A stretch of 64,000 nt of DNA from contig NZ_CP050192.1 in NCBI RefSeq assembly GCF_011694515.1, forward strand, positions 419,932 to 483,931, written 5' to 3'. This stretch comes from Mycobacterium sp. DL592. GTDB lineage: Bacteria; Actinomycetota; Actinomycetes; Mycobacteriales; Mycobacteriaceae. The notes beneath the pieces are model-generated. The model was not told the origin of the DNA, ran no database searches, and saw nothing but the letters and a program-made list of their open reading frames with translations. Position numbers and translations under genes: made by a program. Positions 16,331 through 26,803 of the stretch are shown here, piece after piece (the stretch's first letter is position 1; every line of letters begins with the position of its first letter).

Positions 16331-17446
16331 TCAGTGGTCGTGCAGGATGACGCCGCGGATATTGCGGCCGGCCAGCATGTCGTCGAAGCCTTCGTTGATA
16401 TCGGCGAGCTTGTACTCGCGCGTCACGGTCTCGTCGAGTAGCAGCTGGCCATCCCGGTAGAGGTTGAGCAGTCGCGGGATGTCGGCGCGCGGGTTGGCCT
16501 CACCGTACAGGCTGCCGAGAAGACGCTTCTGGAACAACGTGATCCAGGCCATCGGCAGCACTGCGTTGAGGTCCTCGGTCGGAGCCAGACCGGTCAGCAC
16601 CACTGCGCCGCCTTTACGGATGATGTTGAACGCGTCGTTGATCATCGGGCCCTCCACCACCCCGACGGTCAGCAGCGCCGAGTCCGCCATCACTCCGCGG
16701 GTCAGGTCCGCGGCCAGGGCGGTGGCCTCGGCGATCGTGGTTACAAAGTGGGTGGCGCCGAACTGAAATGCCTTCTCGCGCTTGGACTCGACGGGTTCGA
16801 CCACGATGATCCGCTCGGCGCCGGCCAGCCGTGCCCCCTGGACCGCGCCACTGCCGATGCCGCCGAATCCGATGACGACGACGGTGTCACCGGGCCTGAT
16901 GTCGGCGGTGTTGACCGCTGAACCCCAGCCGGTCATGACCCCGCAGCCAAGAAGGCAGGCCCGGTTCAGCGGCAGGTCGTCGTCGATCTTGATCACGGAG
17001 GCCTCCGACAGGGTGCCGTACTGCGAGAAGCTGCCGACCCCGGCCAGTGTGCCGACGTCGTGGCCTTTGACCCGACGGCGGTAGGTGCCGTCGGTCTGGA
17101 TGCCGACAAGAATCAATGCGCCTAGATCGCAAAGGTTCTGGTGGCCGCTGGCGCACCAGCGGCAGCGGCCGCAGGCCGGCAGGAAGGACGTCACGACGTG
17201 GTCGCCGGGCTTGAGGTCGCGCACACCGGGTCCGACTTCCTGGACGGTACCGGCGCCCTCGTGCCCGCCGATGATCGGTAGCGGCACTCCGGCGAGATCT
17301 CCGGTGCGCACGTGCTGGTCGGAGTGGCACAGTCCGGTGGCCTCGAACTCGATGAGGACCTCGCCCTCCTTGGGCCCGTCGAGGTCGATTTCTTCGATCT
17401 GCCAGTCTCCGTCGATTTCCCACAGCACCGCGGCATTGGTCTTCAT
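16331..17446 (-). CDS. Zinc-dependent alcohol dehydrogenase, NDMA-dependent type
   Basis: A 371-residue medium-chain dehydrogenase. Catalytic zinc ligands are the Cys in GLCHSDQH (about residue 38) and the His-Glu of GGHEGAG (about residues 61-62). Structural zinc cysteines occur as CGRCRWC...C near residues 93-107. The Rossmann motif is GFGGIGSGAVQ. The sequence closely resembles the actinobacterial NDMA-dependent alcohol dehydrogenases, which keep NAD tightly bound. It oxidises alcohols or reduces aldehydes, so it may handle the aldehyde made by the diol dehydratase. It is convergent with the pucR-like gene, 12 bases apart. Confidence 0.88.
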   Translation of the reverse strand: MKTNAAVLWEIDGDWQIEEIDLDGPKEGEVLIEFEATGLCHSDQHVRTGDLAGVPLPIIGGHEGAGTVQEVGPGVRDLKPGDHVVTSFLPACGRCRWCASGHQNLCDLGALILVGIQTDGTYRRRVKGHDVGTLAGVGSFSQYGTLSEASVIKIDDDLPLNRACLLGCGVMTGWGSAVNTADIRPGDTVVVIGFGGIGSGAVQGARLAGAERIIVVEPVESKREKAFQFGATHFVTTIAEATALAADLTRGVMADSALLTVGVVEGPMINDAFNIIRKGGAVVLTGLAPTEDLNAVLPMAWITLFQKRLLGSLYGEANPRADIPRLLNLYRDGQLLLDETVTREYKLADINEGFDDMLAGRNIRGVILHDH

Positions 17447-17510
17447 GTGCCGAAGTGTACGAAGTCGACCCGCGTTGCCGGGCGGAAAATCCGCGACCTG
17501 AGACTGCGGA

Positions 17511-18287
17511 CTATTGGGCGAGCGCGAGGCCGCCGAGCGCGACAATCCAGCTGGCGAAACTGCCGACGAGGAAGTACTCGGTGACGTCGTCGATGGTTAT
17601 CCCCGGGTCGCTGCGCTCCTGCCCGCCGATACTGATGCCGCCGTTCTCACGGACCTTCTGGGCGTTGATCTCGGGGAACCGGATGATGCTCTTGGCAGCG
17701 ACGACCGCGGTCGCCGCTGCGAGCTGACCGGCGAGGCTCAGGCCCACGATGAGCAGCCGTTCCATGGGACCGAGAAGCCGGCCACCCTTGAGGCGGTCGG
17801 ACGCCTGCGGCTGGCCGGCCGGTTTGACCGAACCGACCGACCCGAGCAGCAGGCGCACCAACTGGTTCCCGGTCACCAACTGCAGCAGCACCACACCGAT
17901 GACCATGACGACGCGGCCGGGATCCACGGTGTGCAGTCCCGGCAGCACAGCCCAGCTGACCCAGGCCGCGACCGGACCACCCACCGGAGAGCCCAGCCCG
18001 GACAACAGGATCAACACCACAAGGGCCGACCCGAACAGCACCAGCGGCCAGATCTGCCAGCGGCCGCCGACGCGTTCGGCGCGGGTGCAGGCCAGCTCCC
18101 AGGCTGCCGCCGCGACTGCGGCGATTCCGAGCAGGGCGAGGTCGCCGAGGTGCCACAGCCCACCGAGCGCGGTAACTCCCACCGCGATCAGGGGGCCGGC
18201 CAGGACAGCGAACCCGGCGCGTGATGTCAGCCGCCGCACGATGTCGGCGCACCCCACGGCGATCAGGAAAAGGGCGACGCCGCTCAT
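17511..18287 (-). CDS. Integral membrane protein coupled to SatD-like gene
   Basis: I do not recognise a named family with confidence. The 258-residue protein has about seven hydrophobic segments: two closely spaced at the N-terminus, a central pair around WPLVLFGSALVVLILL, then VVMVIGVVLLQLVTG, LLIVGLSLAGQLAAATAVVAAKS and a last one before the C-terminus. A soluble loop, residues about 215-235, contains GGQERSDPG encoded by the dispersed repeat at 17601-17627. The ATG overlaps the stop of the SatD-like gene by ATGA. In streptococci a membrane protein SatE follows SatD, so a comparable two-gene unit is possible. Confidence 0.75.
   Translation of the reverse strand: MSGVALFLIAVGCADIVRRLTSRAGFAVLAGPLIAVGVTALGGLWHLGDLALLGIAAVAAAAWELACTRAERVGGRWQIWPLVLFGSALVVLILLSGLGSPVGGPVAAWVSWAVLPGLHTVDPGRVVMVIGVVLLQLVTGNQLVRLLLGSVGSVKPAGQPQASDRLKGGRLLGPMERLLIVGLSLAGQLAAATAVVAAKSIIRFPEINAQKVRENGGISIGGQERSDPGITIDDVTEYFLVGSFASWIVALGGLALAQ
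17601..17627 (-). repeat. Coding dispersed repeat (GGQERSDPG), copy in membrane protein
   Basis: The 27 bases on the minus strand encode GGQERSDPG and are 26/27 identical to 39325-39351 in hsaF and 26/27 to 25477-25503 in the NTF2-like gene. The shared core is GGAGCGCAGCGACCCG. Confidence 0.6.
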
Positions 18288-18931
18288 CGGAGGGCCGCCA
18301 GCTGCCCGCTGGCCAACACCACGAGATCGAGTCCGTCGCGTGCCGCCCGTTGGGACACCGCCGAAGCGCTGATGCCTTCCATTACCGCCAGATCCTTCTT
18401 CGTCTTGTGCTCGAGGAGCCCCCGCAACAGCCGCAGGGATCGTGCATCCATCGATCCAAGCAGGTGGTCCCGACACAACAGGGCGGCGTTGACGGCGTCG
18501 GGGTCGGGGCCGTCGGCGTCAGCGCGGCGGTAGGCGGTGCGGACGTGGGCCAGGCCAGGCTGTTGTTGGGCGCCGGCGATCCATTCGATGGACTCTCTGG
18601 CCGACCACCATCCGGGCCCGTCCTGGATGCCGGTATCCGGATCGAGGATCGTGACCTCGCCCCAGCCGATGCCGAAGCGGACGTCGATGTCGGGAGCGAG
18701 CGCCAACCGCAGCGACAGTGCGGCGTCGATCGCCGCACCCACGGTGGGGTAGCTGCCCTGGAACTCGTCACCGACCGTGAACGCGGGCGGATCGATGGCG
18801 CTCGAGGAGACCTCATCGAGAGCGCGGGTCACCTGGCGGTGCAGGCGCGCGCGGTCAGGCGTCTGCCGGGAGCCGACGATATCCCCGATCACCGTCGCCC
18901 GAGATGAAGGCATAGGCTGCATAACTGCCAT
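18284..18931 (-). CDS. SatD-family protein
   Basis: The 215-residue protein begins with the SatD signature: VIGDIVGSR within the first 25 residues, then VGDEFQGSY near residue 53 and DVRFGIGWGEV near residue 83. The C-terminus contains a helix-turn-helix-like stretch, GISASAVSQRAARDG, near residue 190, so DNA binding is likely. SatD proteins occur in bacteria and phages; their function is poorly defined. Several in-frame starts exist (18931, 18922, 18913). A palindrome at 18932-18950 touches the first of these, which would suit autoregulation. Confidence 0.8.
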   Translation of the reverse strand: MAVMQPMPSSRATVIGDIVGSRQTPDRARLHRQVTRALDEVSSSAIDPPAFTVGDEFQGSYPTVGAAIDAALSLRLALAPDIDVRFGIGWGEVTILDPDTGIQDGPGWWSARESIEWIAGAQQQPGLAHVRTAYRRADADGPDPDAVNAALLCRDHLLGSMDARSLRLLRGLLEHKTKKDLAVMEGISASAVSQRAARDGLDLVVLASGQLAALR

Positions 18932-18950
18932 ATGAAGATAATAGCTTCAT
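18932..18950. promoter_or_regulatory. Palindrome at start of satD-like gene
   Basis: ATGAAG and CTTCAT flank the AT-rich spacer ATAATAG, forming a 19-base dyad directly against the first possible start codon. The surrounding 45 bases are much richer in A/T than the region, as expected for a promoter. It is a candidate operator. Confidence 0.5.
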
Positions 18951-18977
18951 TTGCAGAGAATGTAGGCCACAGCTTAA

Positions 18978-19388
18978 CTAGGCTATCCGGACCCGCAGGA
19001 AGTGGTCGATACCGGTCCGCTCGAAGGTGCGCCGGCGGTCGCGGGGTAGCAGGGGCAGCGCTTCGGTCGCGTCGATGATCTGCGGTGCCACGACCTCGTA
19101 GGTTTCGCCTCGGCTGGAGATGCGGGCCCGGCCGGCGGTCAGAACGTTGCGCAGCCAGTCCACCTGGGTGCCGTAGGGCAGCGGAACGATGAACCGGTCA
19201 CCGACCCGGTCGGCGACGACCGGCGTCGCGTAGTTCTTTCCGGACCGGCGCCCGGTGTGCCGGATCACCGAGGCGTACCAGTACTTCGTTCCGGCCAGTC
19301 GCAACATGGCCGGATTCAGCAGGTATTTGTTGGACAGCCGGATCAGGTCGCGGAACTGCCGCGGCCAACTCTGTGGTGCAAGTGCCAT
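18978..19388 (-). CDS. Nitroreductase-family deazaflavin (F420)-dependent protein
   Basis: A 136-residue split-beta-barrel protein of the DDN/Rv2074-like superfamily. The family pattern RHTGRRSGKNYATPVVADRVGDRFIVPLPYG near residues 43-73 is where related proteins bind F420. The C-terminal half has the usual RGETYEVVAPQIIDATEALPLL. Such proteins reduce quinones or xenobiotics using reduced F420. It stands alone between satD and ipdC on the minus strand, so the physiological partner is unknown. Confidence 0.8.
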   Translation of the reverse strand: MALAPQSWPRQFRDLIRLSNKYLLNPAMLRLAGTKYWYASVIRHTGRRSGKNYATPVVADRVGDRFIVPLPYGTQVDWLRNVLTAGRARISSRGETYEVVAPQIIDATEALPLLPRDRRRTFERTGIDHFLRVRIA

Positions 19389-19429
19389 CGCTTCCCCCCG
19401 GAATCAGGCTTACCTGCCCAGCGTACGCA

Positions 19430-20488
19430 TCATTCGACGAGCGCGGCGGCGGCCTGCAGGTGCTTGACGGCGTCGCTGACGATGGTCTCGATCAGTTCTG
19501 CACAGGACGGCAGGTCCTCGATGATGCCGGTCACCTGCCCGGAGGCCAGCACACCGGCCGCGGTGTTGCCCTCGACCAGACCTGCCTTGAGCAGCATCGG
19601 GGTGTTGGCCGCCATCAGAACCTGCGACCACGTGAGGTCCTTGCCGTGCCGCATCGCCAGGCCGTCACGGATCATCGACGCCCAGCTCATCTGCGACATC
19701 TTCTTGAACTTCGCCGCATTGCCCACGGCAGCGGTGAATCCCCTTAGCCGTGAACCGCTTTCCAGCTTCTCGACCAGTCCGGTGCGCAGCACCCGGTGCG
19801 GCATACCGTCGACCCGCGTGGACACCACGGTCCCGTCGAGAGCGGCTTGCAGGTAACGCTGTTTGATCTCGTCGGGCACGGTGGAGTCCGAGGTCAGCAG
19901 GAACCGGGTGCCCATCGCAACGCCGGCCGCACCGTAGGACAGTGCGGCTGCCAGACCGCGGCCGTCGAAGAACCCGCCGGCCGCGATGACGGGGATGTCC
20001 ACCGCGTCGAGAACCGAGGGCAGCAGCAGCGTGGTGGCCACCGGGCCGGTGTGCCCGCCGCCCTCGCCGCCCTGCACGATCACCGCATCGGCACCCCAAC
20101 TCGCCACCTTGCGGGCATGCTTGGCCGCACCCACCGACGGAACCACAACGGCGCCGGCCTCTTTGAGACGGGCGATCAGCTCCTGCTTGGGGGCCAGCGC
20201 GAACGAGGCCACCTTGACTCCCTCGCGGATCATCAGATCCACGCGGTCACCGGCGTCGGCTGCATCGGCGCGGATGTTCACCCCGAACGGCTTGTCGGTG
20301 GCGGACTTCACCTTGGCGATCGCGGTGGCGAGCTCGTCGATCGTCATCGTCGCCGAGGCCAGGATGCCCAGGCCGCCGGCATTGGACGTGGCCGAGACCA
20401 GCCGGGCGCCGGCCACCCAGCCCATACCGGTCTGGACCACCGGATGCTCGATGCCGACCAGCTCGGTCAGCGGCGTGCGCAGCCTCAT
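19430..20488 (-). CDS. ipdC: Nitronate monooxygenase-family flavoenzyme IpdC
   Basis: The 352-residue TIM-barrel FMN protein has the family motifs GMGWVAGARLVSATSNAGGLG (about residues 22-42), a Gly-rich GGEGGGHTG segment near residue 140, and AAGGFFDGRGLAAALSYGA near residue 166. Its ATG overlaps the ipdB stop by ATGA. It corresponds to Rv3553 of M. tuberculosis, required in the KstR2-controlled HIP pathway before ring opening. Despite the family name the substrate is a steroid-derived CoA ester rather than a nitronate. Confidence 0.9.
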   Translation of the reverse strand: MRLRTPLTELVGIEHPVVQTGMGWVAGARLVSATSNAGGLGILASATMTIDELATAIAKVKSATDKPFGVNIRADAADAGDRVDLMIREGVKVASFALAPKQELIARLKEAGAVVVPSVGAAKHARKVASWGADAVIVQGGEGGGHTGPVATTLLLPSVLDAVDIPVIAAGGFFDGRGLAAALSYGAAGVAMGTRFLLTSDSTVPDEIKQRYLQAALDGTVVSTRVDGMPHRVLRTGLVEKLESGSRLRGFTAAVGNAAKFKKMSQMSWASMIRDGLAMRHGKDLTWSQVLMAANTPMLLKAGLVEGNTAAGVLASGQVTGIIEDLPSCAELIETIVSDAVKHLQAAAALVE

Positions 20489-21230
20489 GCTTTTACTTCC
20501 TTGTCGCGCAGCCCTTTCGGGTCGATTCGCTCGCGGATCAGAGTCTGCTCCTCACCGCTGGGCAGCCGGGTGCGGTCGGCGTCGTCGAGACCGTGGACCT
20601 CGAAGGAGGTGTTCTCCCGGACTTCGTCGGGTTCGACACCGGGGTGCAGCGACAACGCCCGCATGGTGCGGTCGGGACCGCCGAAGTCGAATACGCCGAG
20701 GTTGGTGACCACGCGGTAGACGTTGACGAAGCGGTACGCCGGGTTGTCCGGATCGACCTTGTCCCAGCCGATTCCGGAGACGATGTCGACCTCGTCGCAG
20801 AACACCCGCTTGGAGTGATTGCCCACCCAGTAGCTGGTGGCGTGGTTGATCGTGTTGCCCGGTGCGCCGCGGACCCCGAACATCTGCCTGGTGGGGTGCT
20901 GCAGCGGACCGAACGCCGACAGGTTCTGATTACCGTGCCGGTCGATCTGGTTGGCGCCCATCACGACATGACGCCGTCCCCAGGCCAGCGTCTCGAAGAC
21001 GCGCCCGAAGGGCATCCATCCCTCGATCGCGCCCTGCGCGCCGAGTGCCGGTGTGTCGGCGAGCAGTCGGGCCTCGCCGTCGGTGAGCAGGATGTCCGGT
21101 GCGAACGTCAGACGCGCCAGGCGGGCGCCGATGGAGACGACGTTCGTCATCGGGCTGACCATGATCTCGCCGGCATCGCGGAACAGTTCGGCACAGGCGA
21201 TGACGCACACCTCGGCGCGGCTGACCTGGA

Positions 21231-21234
<4 letters not shown>
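20485..21234 (-). CDS. ipdB: Ring-C hydrolase beta subunit IpdB
   Basis: IpdB is the beta subunit of IpdAB, a CoA-transferase-fold enzyme that hydrolyses the last steroid ring of COCHEA-CoA to a linear keto-acyl-CoA. The 249-residue protein resembles class I CoA-transferase beta chains: TNVVSIGARLARLTFAPDILLTDGEA and MGANQIDRHGNQNLSAFG near residue 94. It overlaps ipdA and ipdC on both sides. The protein pair must form a heterotetramer in this family. Confidence 0.93.
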
Positions 21235-22108
<874 letters not shown>

Positions 22109-22112
<4 letters not shown>

Positions 22113-22867
22113 AGCTTGTCCGCCTTCGAAGTCCCGGCGAACGCGTCGCGGTGCTCGTCGGCCACACCGGACAGGTTCAGCTCGAAGGTGAAGCCCTGCT
22201 CCATGCGGTAGCTGGAGTTGACGCGCTGGACGTCGATGAGGTTCAGCGCTTCCTTGGCGGCCCGGATCACCCGGGTGTCCTTGTTGGCGATGTTGCGGGC
22301 CACCCGCAGCGCGGCCTCGTCGAGCTCGGCCCGGGGCACCACCTCGTGCACCGACCCGAAGTGGTGCAGCGTCTCGGCGTCGACCGTCGCCGCGGTGTAG
22401 AACAGCCGCCGCATCATGTGCTGGGGCACCAACCGGGACAGGTGGGTGGCCGCACCGAGTGCGCCGCGTTCGACCTCGGGGAGCCCGAACTTGGCATCGT
22501 CGGAGGCGACGATCACGTCGGCGTTGCCGACCAGACCGATGCCACCGCCGACGCAGAAGCCGTTGACCGCGGCGACCACCGGCACCTCGCACTCGTAGAC
22601 CGCCTTGAACGCGGCGAAGCAGCCCCGGTTGGCGTCGATGAGGGCGGTGAAGCCTTCGGTGTTCTGCATTTCCTTGATGTCCACGCCGGCGTTGAAGCCG
22701 CGGCCTTCGGCGCGCAGGATCACCACGTGGGTCGTCATGTCGCGCCCGGCGGCGGTGATGGTGTCGGCGAGTTCGAACCAGCCACGCGAGGGCAGCGCGT
22801 TGACGGGCGGGTGGTCCACCGTGACAGCGACGATGCCGGGTTCGACGGTGCGAGACGTGATGGTCAT
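22109..22867 (-). CDS. echA20: Enoyl-CoA hydratase-family ring hydrolase EchA20
   Basis: EchA20 is a crotonase-fold enzyme that hydrolyses the five-membered D-ring of HIEC-CoA to give COCHEA-CoA. The 252-residue protein has the crotonase signatures HPPVNALPSRGWFEL, EGRGFNAGVDIKEMQN (CoA oxyanion region near residue 55) and AVNGFCVGGGIGLVGNADV near residue 98. Here AGVDIK replaces the usual SAGADI. It is the first gene of the echA20-ipdA-ipdB-ipdC operon, behind the KstR2 operator at 22907-22920. Confidence 0.92.
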
Positions 22868-22906
22868 CAGAGTTCCTGGGCCACTTCCTGACGGGGCGAA
22901 TACCTA

Positions 22907-22920
22907 AGCAAGCACTTGCT
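22907..22920. promoter_or_regulatory. KstR2 operator between echA20 and SDR operon
   Basis: AGCAAGCACTTGCT is a perfect palindrome matching AnCAAGnnCTTGnT. It lies in the 68-base gap between divergent echA20 and the plus-strand SDR gene. A TACGCT hexamer 4 bases downstream may be the -10 of the SDR unit, whose GTG start then leaves almost no leader. Confidence 0.88.
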
Positions 22921-22935
22921 TGGTACGCTAGCACA

Positions 22936-23718
22936 GTGACTGAGGCGGTTGACACTCCCGGGACGCTGGACCTGGGCCTACGAGGTCGCGTCGTCCTCGT
23001 CACCGGTGGTGTTCGAGGTGTCGGCGCGGGCATCAGTTCCGTATTCGCGCAGCAAGGCGCGACGGTCGTCACCTGCGCCCGGCGTCCCGTCGAGGACCTG
23101 CCCTACGAGTTCCACAGCTGCGACGTCCGCGACCCGGAGGCCGTGGCCGCCCTGATCGACGCGATCGTCGACAAGCACGGCCGCCTGGATGTGGTGGTCA
23201 ACAACGCCGGCGGCTCACCGTACGCGCTGGCCGCCGAAGCTTCGCCGAAGTTCCACCAGAAGATCATCGAGCTGAATCTGCTTGGGATGCTGCATGTCTC
23301 GCAGGCCGCGAACGCGGTGATGCAGAAGCAACCGAACGGCGGTTCGATCGTGTCGATCTCGTCGGTGAGTGCGGGCCGCCCGTCGCCCGGCACCGCCGCC
23401 TACAGTGCGGCCAAAGCGGGAGTCGAGAGCCTGACCACCACACTGGCGGTGGAATGGGCGCCGAAGGTCCGGGTCAACGCCCTCGTCGTCGGCATGGTCG
23501 AAACCGAGCAGGTCGAACTGTTCTACGGCGACGCCGACTCGCAGGCAGCCGTCGCGGCCACCGTGCCGCTGGGCCGCCTGGCCAAGCCGGCTGATATCGG
23601 TTGGGCCGCAGCATTTCTGGCTTCCGACGCAGCCTCATACATCAGTGGGGCCAAGATGGCGGTGCACGGTGGCGGAGAGCCGCCTGCGTATCTGTCCGCC
23701 TCGAGTGCAAACAAGTAA
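22936..23718 (+). CDS. SDR oxidoreductase, Rv3549c-like
   Basis: A 260-residue short-chain dehydrogenase with VTGGVRGVGAGIS at about residues 22-34 (NAD(P)-binding, with VGAG for the usual GIG), NNAG near residue 94, and the catalytic SISSVS and YSAAKAG pair around residues 141-163. Length and position match Rv3549c in the KstR2 regulon, whose reaction is not firmly defined; it probably oxidises or reduces a hydroxyl of a C/D-ring CoA intermediate. The GTG start is 16 bases from the operator. Confidence 0.88.
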   Translation: MTEAVDTPGTLDLGLRGRVVLVTGGVRGVGAGISSVFAQQGATVVTCARRPVEDLPYEFHSCDVRDPEAVAALIDAIVDKHGRLDVVVNNAGGSPYALAAEASPKFHQKIIELNLLGMLHVSQAANAVMQKQPNGGSIVSISSVSAGRPSPGTAAYSAAKAGVESLTTTLAVEWAPKVRVNALVVGMVETEQVELFYGDADSQAAVAATVPLGRLAKPADIGWAAAFLASDAASYISGAKMAVHGGGEPPAYLSASSANK

Positions 23719-23730
23719 GGAGACAACGCA

Positions 23731-24636
23731 ATGGGTTTGCTCGACGGCCGGGTGGTCATCGTCACGGGTGCTGGTGGTGGCATCGGGCGGGCGCACGCAC
23801 TGGCGTTCGCCGCCGAAGGGGCACGTGTGGTGGTCAACGACATCGGTGTCGGGCTCGACGGGTCTCCTGCCGGCGGTGGTAGTGCGGCGCAGTCGGTGGT
23901 CGACGAAATCACCGCAGCCGGTGGGGAAGCCGTCGCCAACGGATCAAATGTCGCCGACTGGGCTCAGGCCGCCGAACTGGTTCAGACCGCCGTGGACTCC
24001 TTCGGCGGGCTCGACGTCCTGGTGAACAACGCCGGCATCGTGCGGGACCGGATGTTCGTCAACACCTCCGAAGAGGAGTTCGACGCCGTCATCGCCGTCC
24101 ACCTCAAAGGCCACTTCGCCACCATGAAACATGCCGGCGCGTACTGGCGGGCCAAGTCCAAGGCCGGCGACGCCGTCGATGCCCGCATCATCAACACCAG
24201 CTCGGGGGCAGGCCTGCAGGGCAGCGTCGGGCAGGCCAACTACAGCGCCGCCAAAGCAGGCATCGCCGCACTGACTCTGGTTGCCGCCGCCGAGATGAGC
24301 CGCATCGGTGTGACCGTCAACGCGATCGCCCCGTCGGCACGCACCCGGATGACCGAGACGGTCTTCGCCGACATGATGTCAACGCAGGGACAGGATTTCG
24401 ACGCGATGGCACCGGAGAACATCTCACCGCTGGTGGTGTGGCTCGGCAGTGTCGAGTCGCGCGACGTGACCGGCCGAGTATTCGAGGTCGAGGGCGGCAT
24501 CGTGCGGGTCGCCGAGGGCTGGGCGCGCGGCGCAGAGATCGACAAGGGCGCTCGGTGGGATCCCGCCGAACTCGGCCCCGTCGTCACCGACCTGCTGGCC
24601 AAGTCCCGCGAACCGCTGCCGGTGTTCGGCGCCTAG
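23731..24636 (+). CDS. SDR oxidoreductase, Rv3548c-like
   Basis: This 301-residue protein has VTGAGGGIGRAHALAFAAEGA at about residues 12-32 and a long insert before NNAG (about residue 94), and the catalytic INTSSG and YSAAKAG near residues 157-174. The long form with FTDLLAKSRE-like C-terminus resembles multifunctional 3-hydroxyacyl-CoA dehydrogenase domains. An AAGGAG site lies 8 bases upstream of the ATG. It follows the Rv3549c-like gene by 12 bases and shares its KstR2 control. It is convergent with ddn, 3 bases apart. Confidence 0.88.
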   Translation: MGLLDGRVVIVTGAGGGIGRAHALAFAAEGARVVVNDIGVGLDGSPAGGGSAAQSVVDEITAAGGEAVANGSNVADWAQAAELVQTAVDSFGGLDVLVNNAGIVRDRMFVNTSEEEFDAVIAVHLKGHFATMKHAGAYWRAKSKAGDAVDARIINTSSGAGLQGSVGQANYSAAKAGIAALTLVAAAEMSRIGVTVNAIAPSARTRMTETVFADMMSTQGQDFDAMAPENISPLVVWLGSVESRDVTGRVFEVEGGIVRVAEGWARGAEIDKGARWDPAELGPVVTDLLAKSREPLPVFGA

Positions 24637-24639
24637 GGT

Positions 24640-25110
<471 letters not shown>

Positions 25111-25521
25111 CTAGCGCTGGATGAACGGGCGGATGTGGGCCCGGATGTGATGAATCCTGCCATCGGCCGCCGGAATCAGGAACGTCTCGTCGATGTGCGC
25201 CCCGACTTTCCGTCCAGCGAACGACGGTTTGGTGACCAGATCGAAGCGGGCGTGCACCTCGTCACCGGAGACGGTGAACTCCGGCTCGGTGATCGCCGCG
25301 ATGACCCGGTACTGCAGGCCGCGATTGAGGCTGCGCCGCAAGTGATTTCCGGAGAAGCCGGTCTTGAGGCCGACCTCGACGCGGGTGCAATCAGGAGCGA
25401 ACGGAACGTCGTCGCCCCGGTGGCTGGCCAGTGCGCTGATGTAGGCCTGCGCGGCCGCGATGCGGGCCGAGTCTGTCCCCGGGTCGCTGCGCTCCAGCCC
25501 GCCGGTGTCATTCGTCGTCAA
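25111..25521 (-). CDS. NTF2/SnoaL-like protein of unknown function
   Basis: A 136-residue alpha+beta protein between ddn and fadA5. I recognise only the general NTF2-like outline: an N-terminal helix (ARIAAAQAYISALASHRGDDVPF), then beta strands ending in IHHIRAHIRPFIQR. Its N-terminus contains GGLERSDPG, encoded by the repeat at 25477-25503, which looks like a late insertion into the start of the gene. The gap to fadA5 is 3 bases and to ddn 15 bases, so it may be co-transcribed with fadA5. A role as a sterol-binding or isomerase-like accessory is possible but unsupported. Confidence 0.7.
   Translation of the reverse strand: MTTNDTGGLERSDPGTDSARIAAAQAYISALASHRGDDVPFAPDCTRVEVGLKTGFSGNHLRRSLNRGLQYRVIAAITEPEFTVSGDEVHARFDLVTKPSFAGRKVGAHIDETFLIPAADGRIHHIRAHIRPFIQR
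25477..25503 (-). repeat. Coding dispersed repeat (GGLERSDPG), copy in NTF2-like gene
   Basis: This 27-base segment differs from 17601-17627 at a single position, changing Gln to Leu in the encoded peptide. It encodes residues 7-15 of the NTF2-like protein. Confidence 0.6.
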
Positions 25522-25524
25522 GCT

Positions 25525-26697
<1,173 letters not shown>

Positions 26698-26698
26698 C

Positions 26699-26712
26699 TA
26701 GAACACGTTTCA
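26699..26712. promoter_or_regulatory. KstR operator next to fadA5
   Basis: TAGAACACGTTTCA matches TnnAACnnGTTnnA exactly. It lies ten bases outside the fadA5 start codon and probably covers its promoter. Confidence 0.82.
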
Positions 26713-26777
26713 TTACTCTGACAAGCGAGGATGCCTTGGTGCCTTTTGTCTGCGGTGGAGCCGTGTTTTACTGGCAC

Positions 26778-26791
26778 TAGAACACGTCATA
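26778..26791. promoter_or_regulatory. Degenerate KstR operator next to cyp125
   Basis: TAGAACACGTCATA matches the KstR consensus except for C in place of T at the end of the right half-site (GTC for GTT). It lies 13 bases before the cyp125 start. Two sites in one divergent gap would allow separate control of fadA5 and the cyp125 operon. Confidence 0.6.
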
Positions 26792-26803
26792 ACTGAGGAG
26801 CGC

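Noticed and set aside
17484..17496. GCGGA-AAA-TCCGC micro-hairpin near the alcohol dehydrogenase.
   Set aside because: A 5-bp stem is too short to call in DNA of this GC content.
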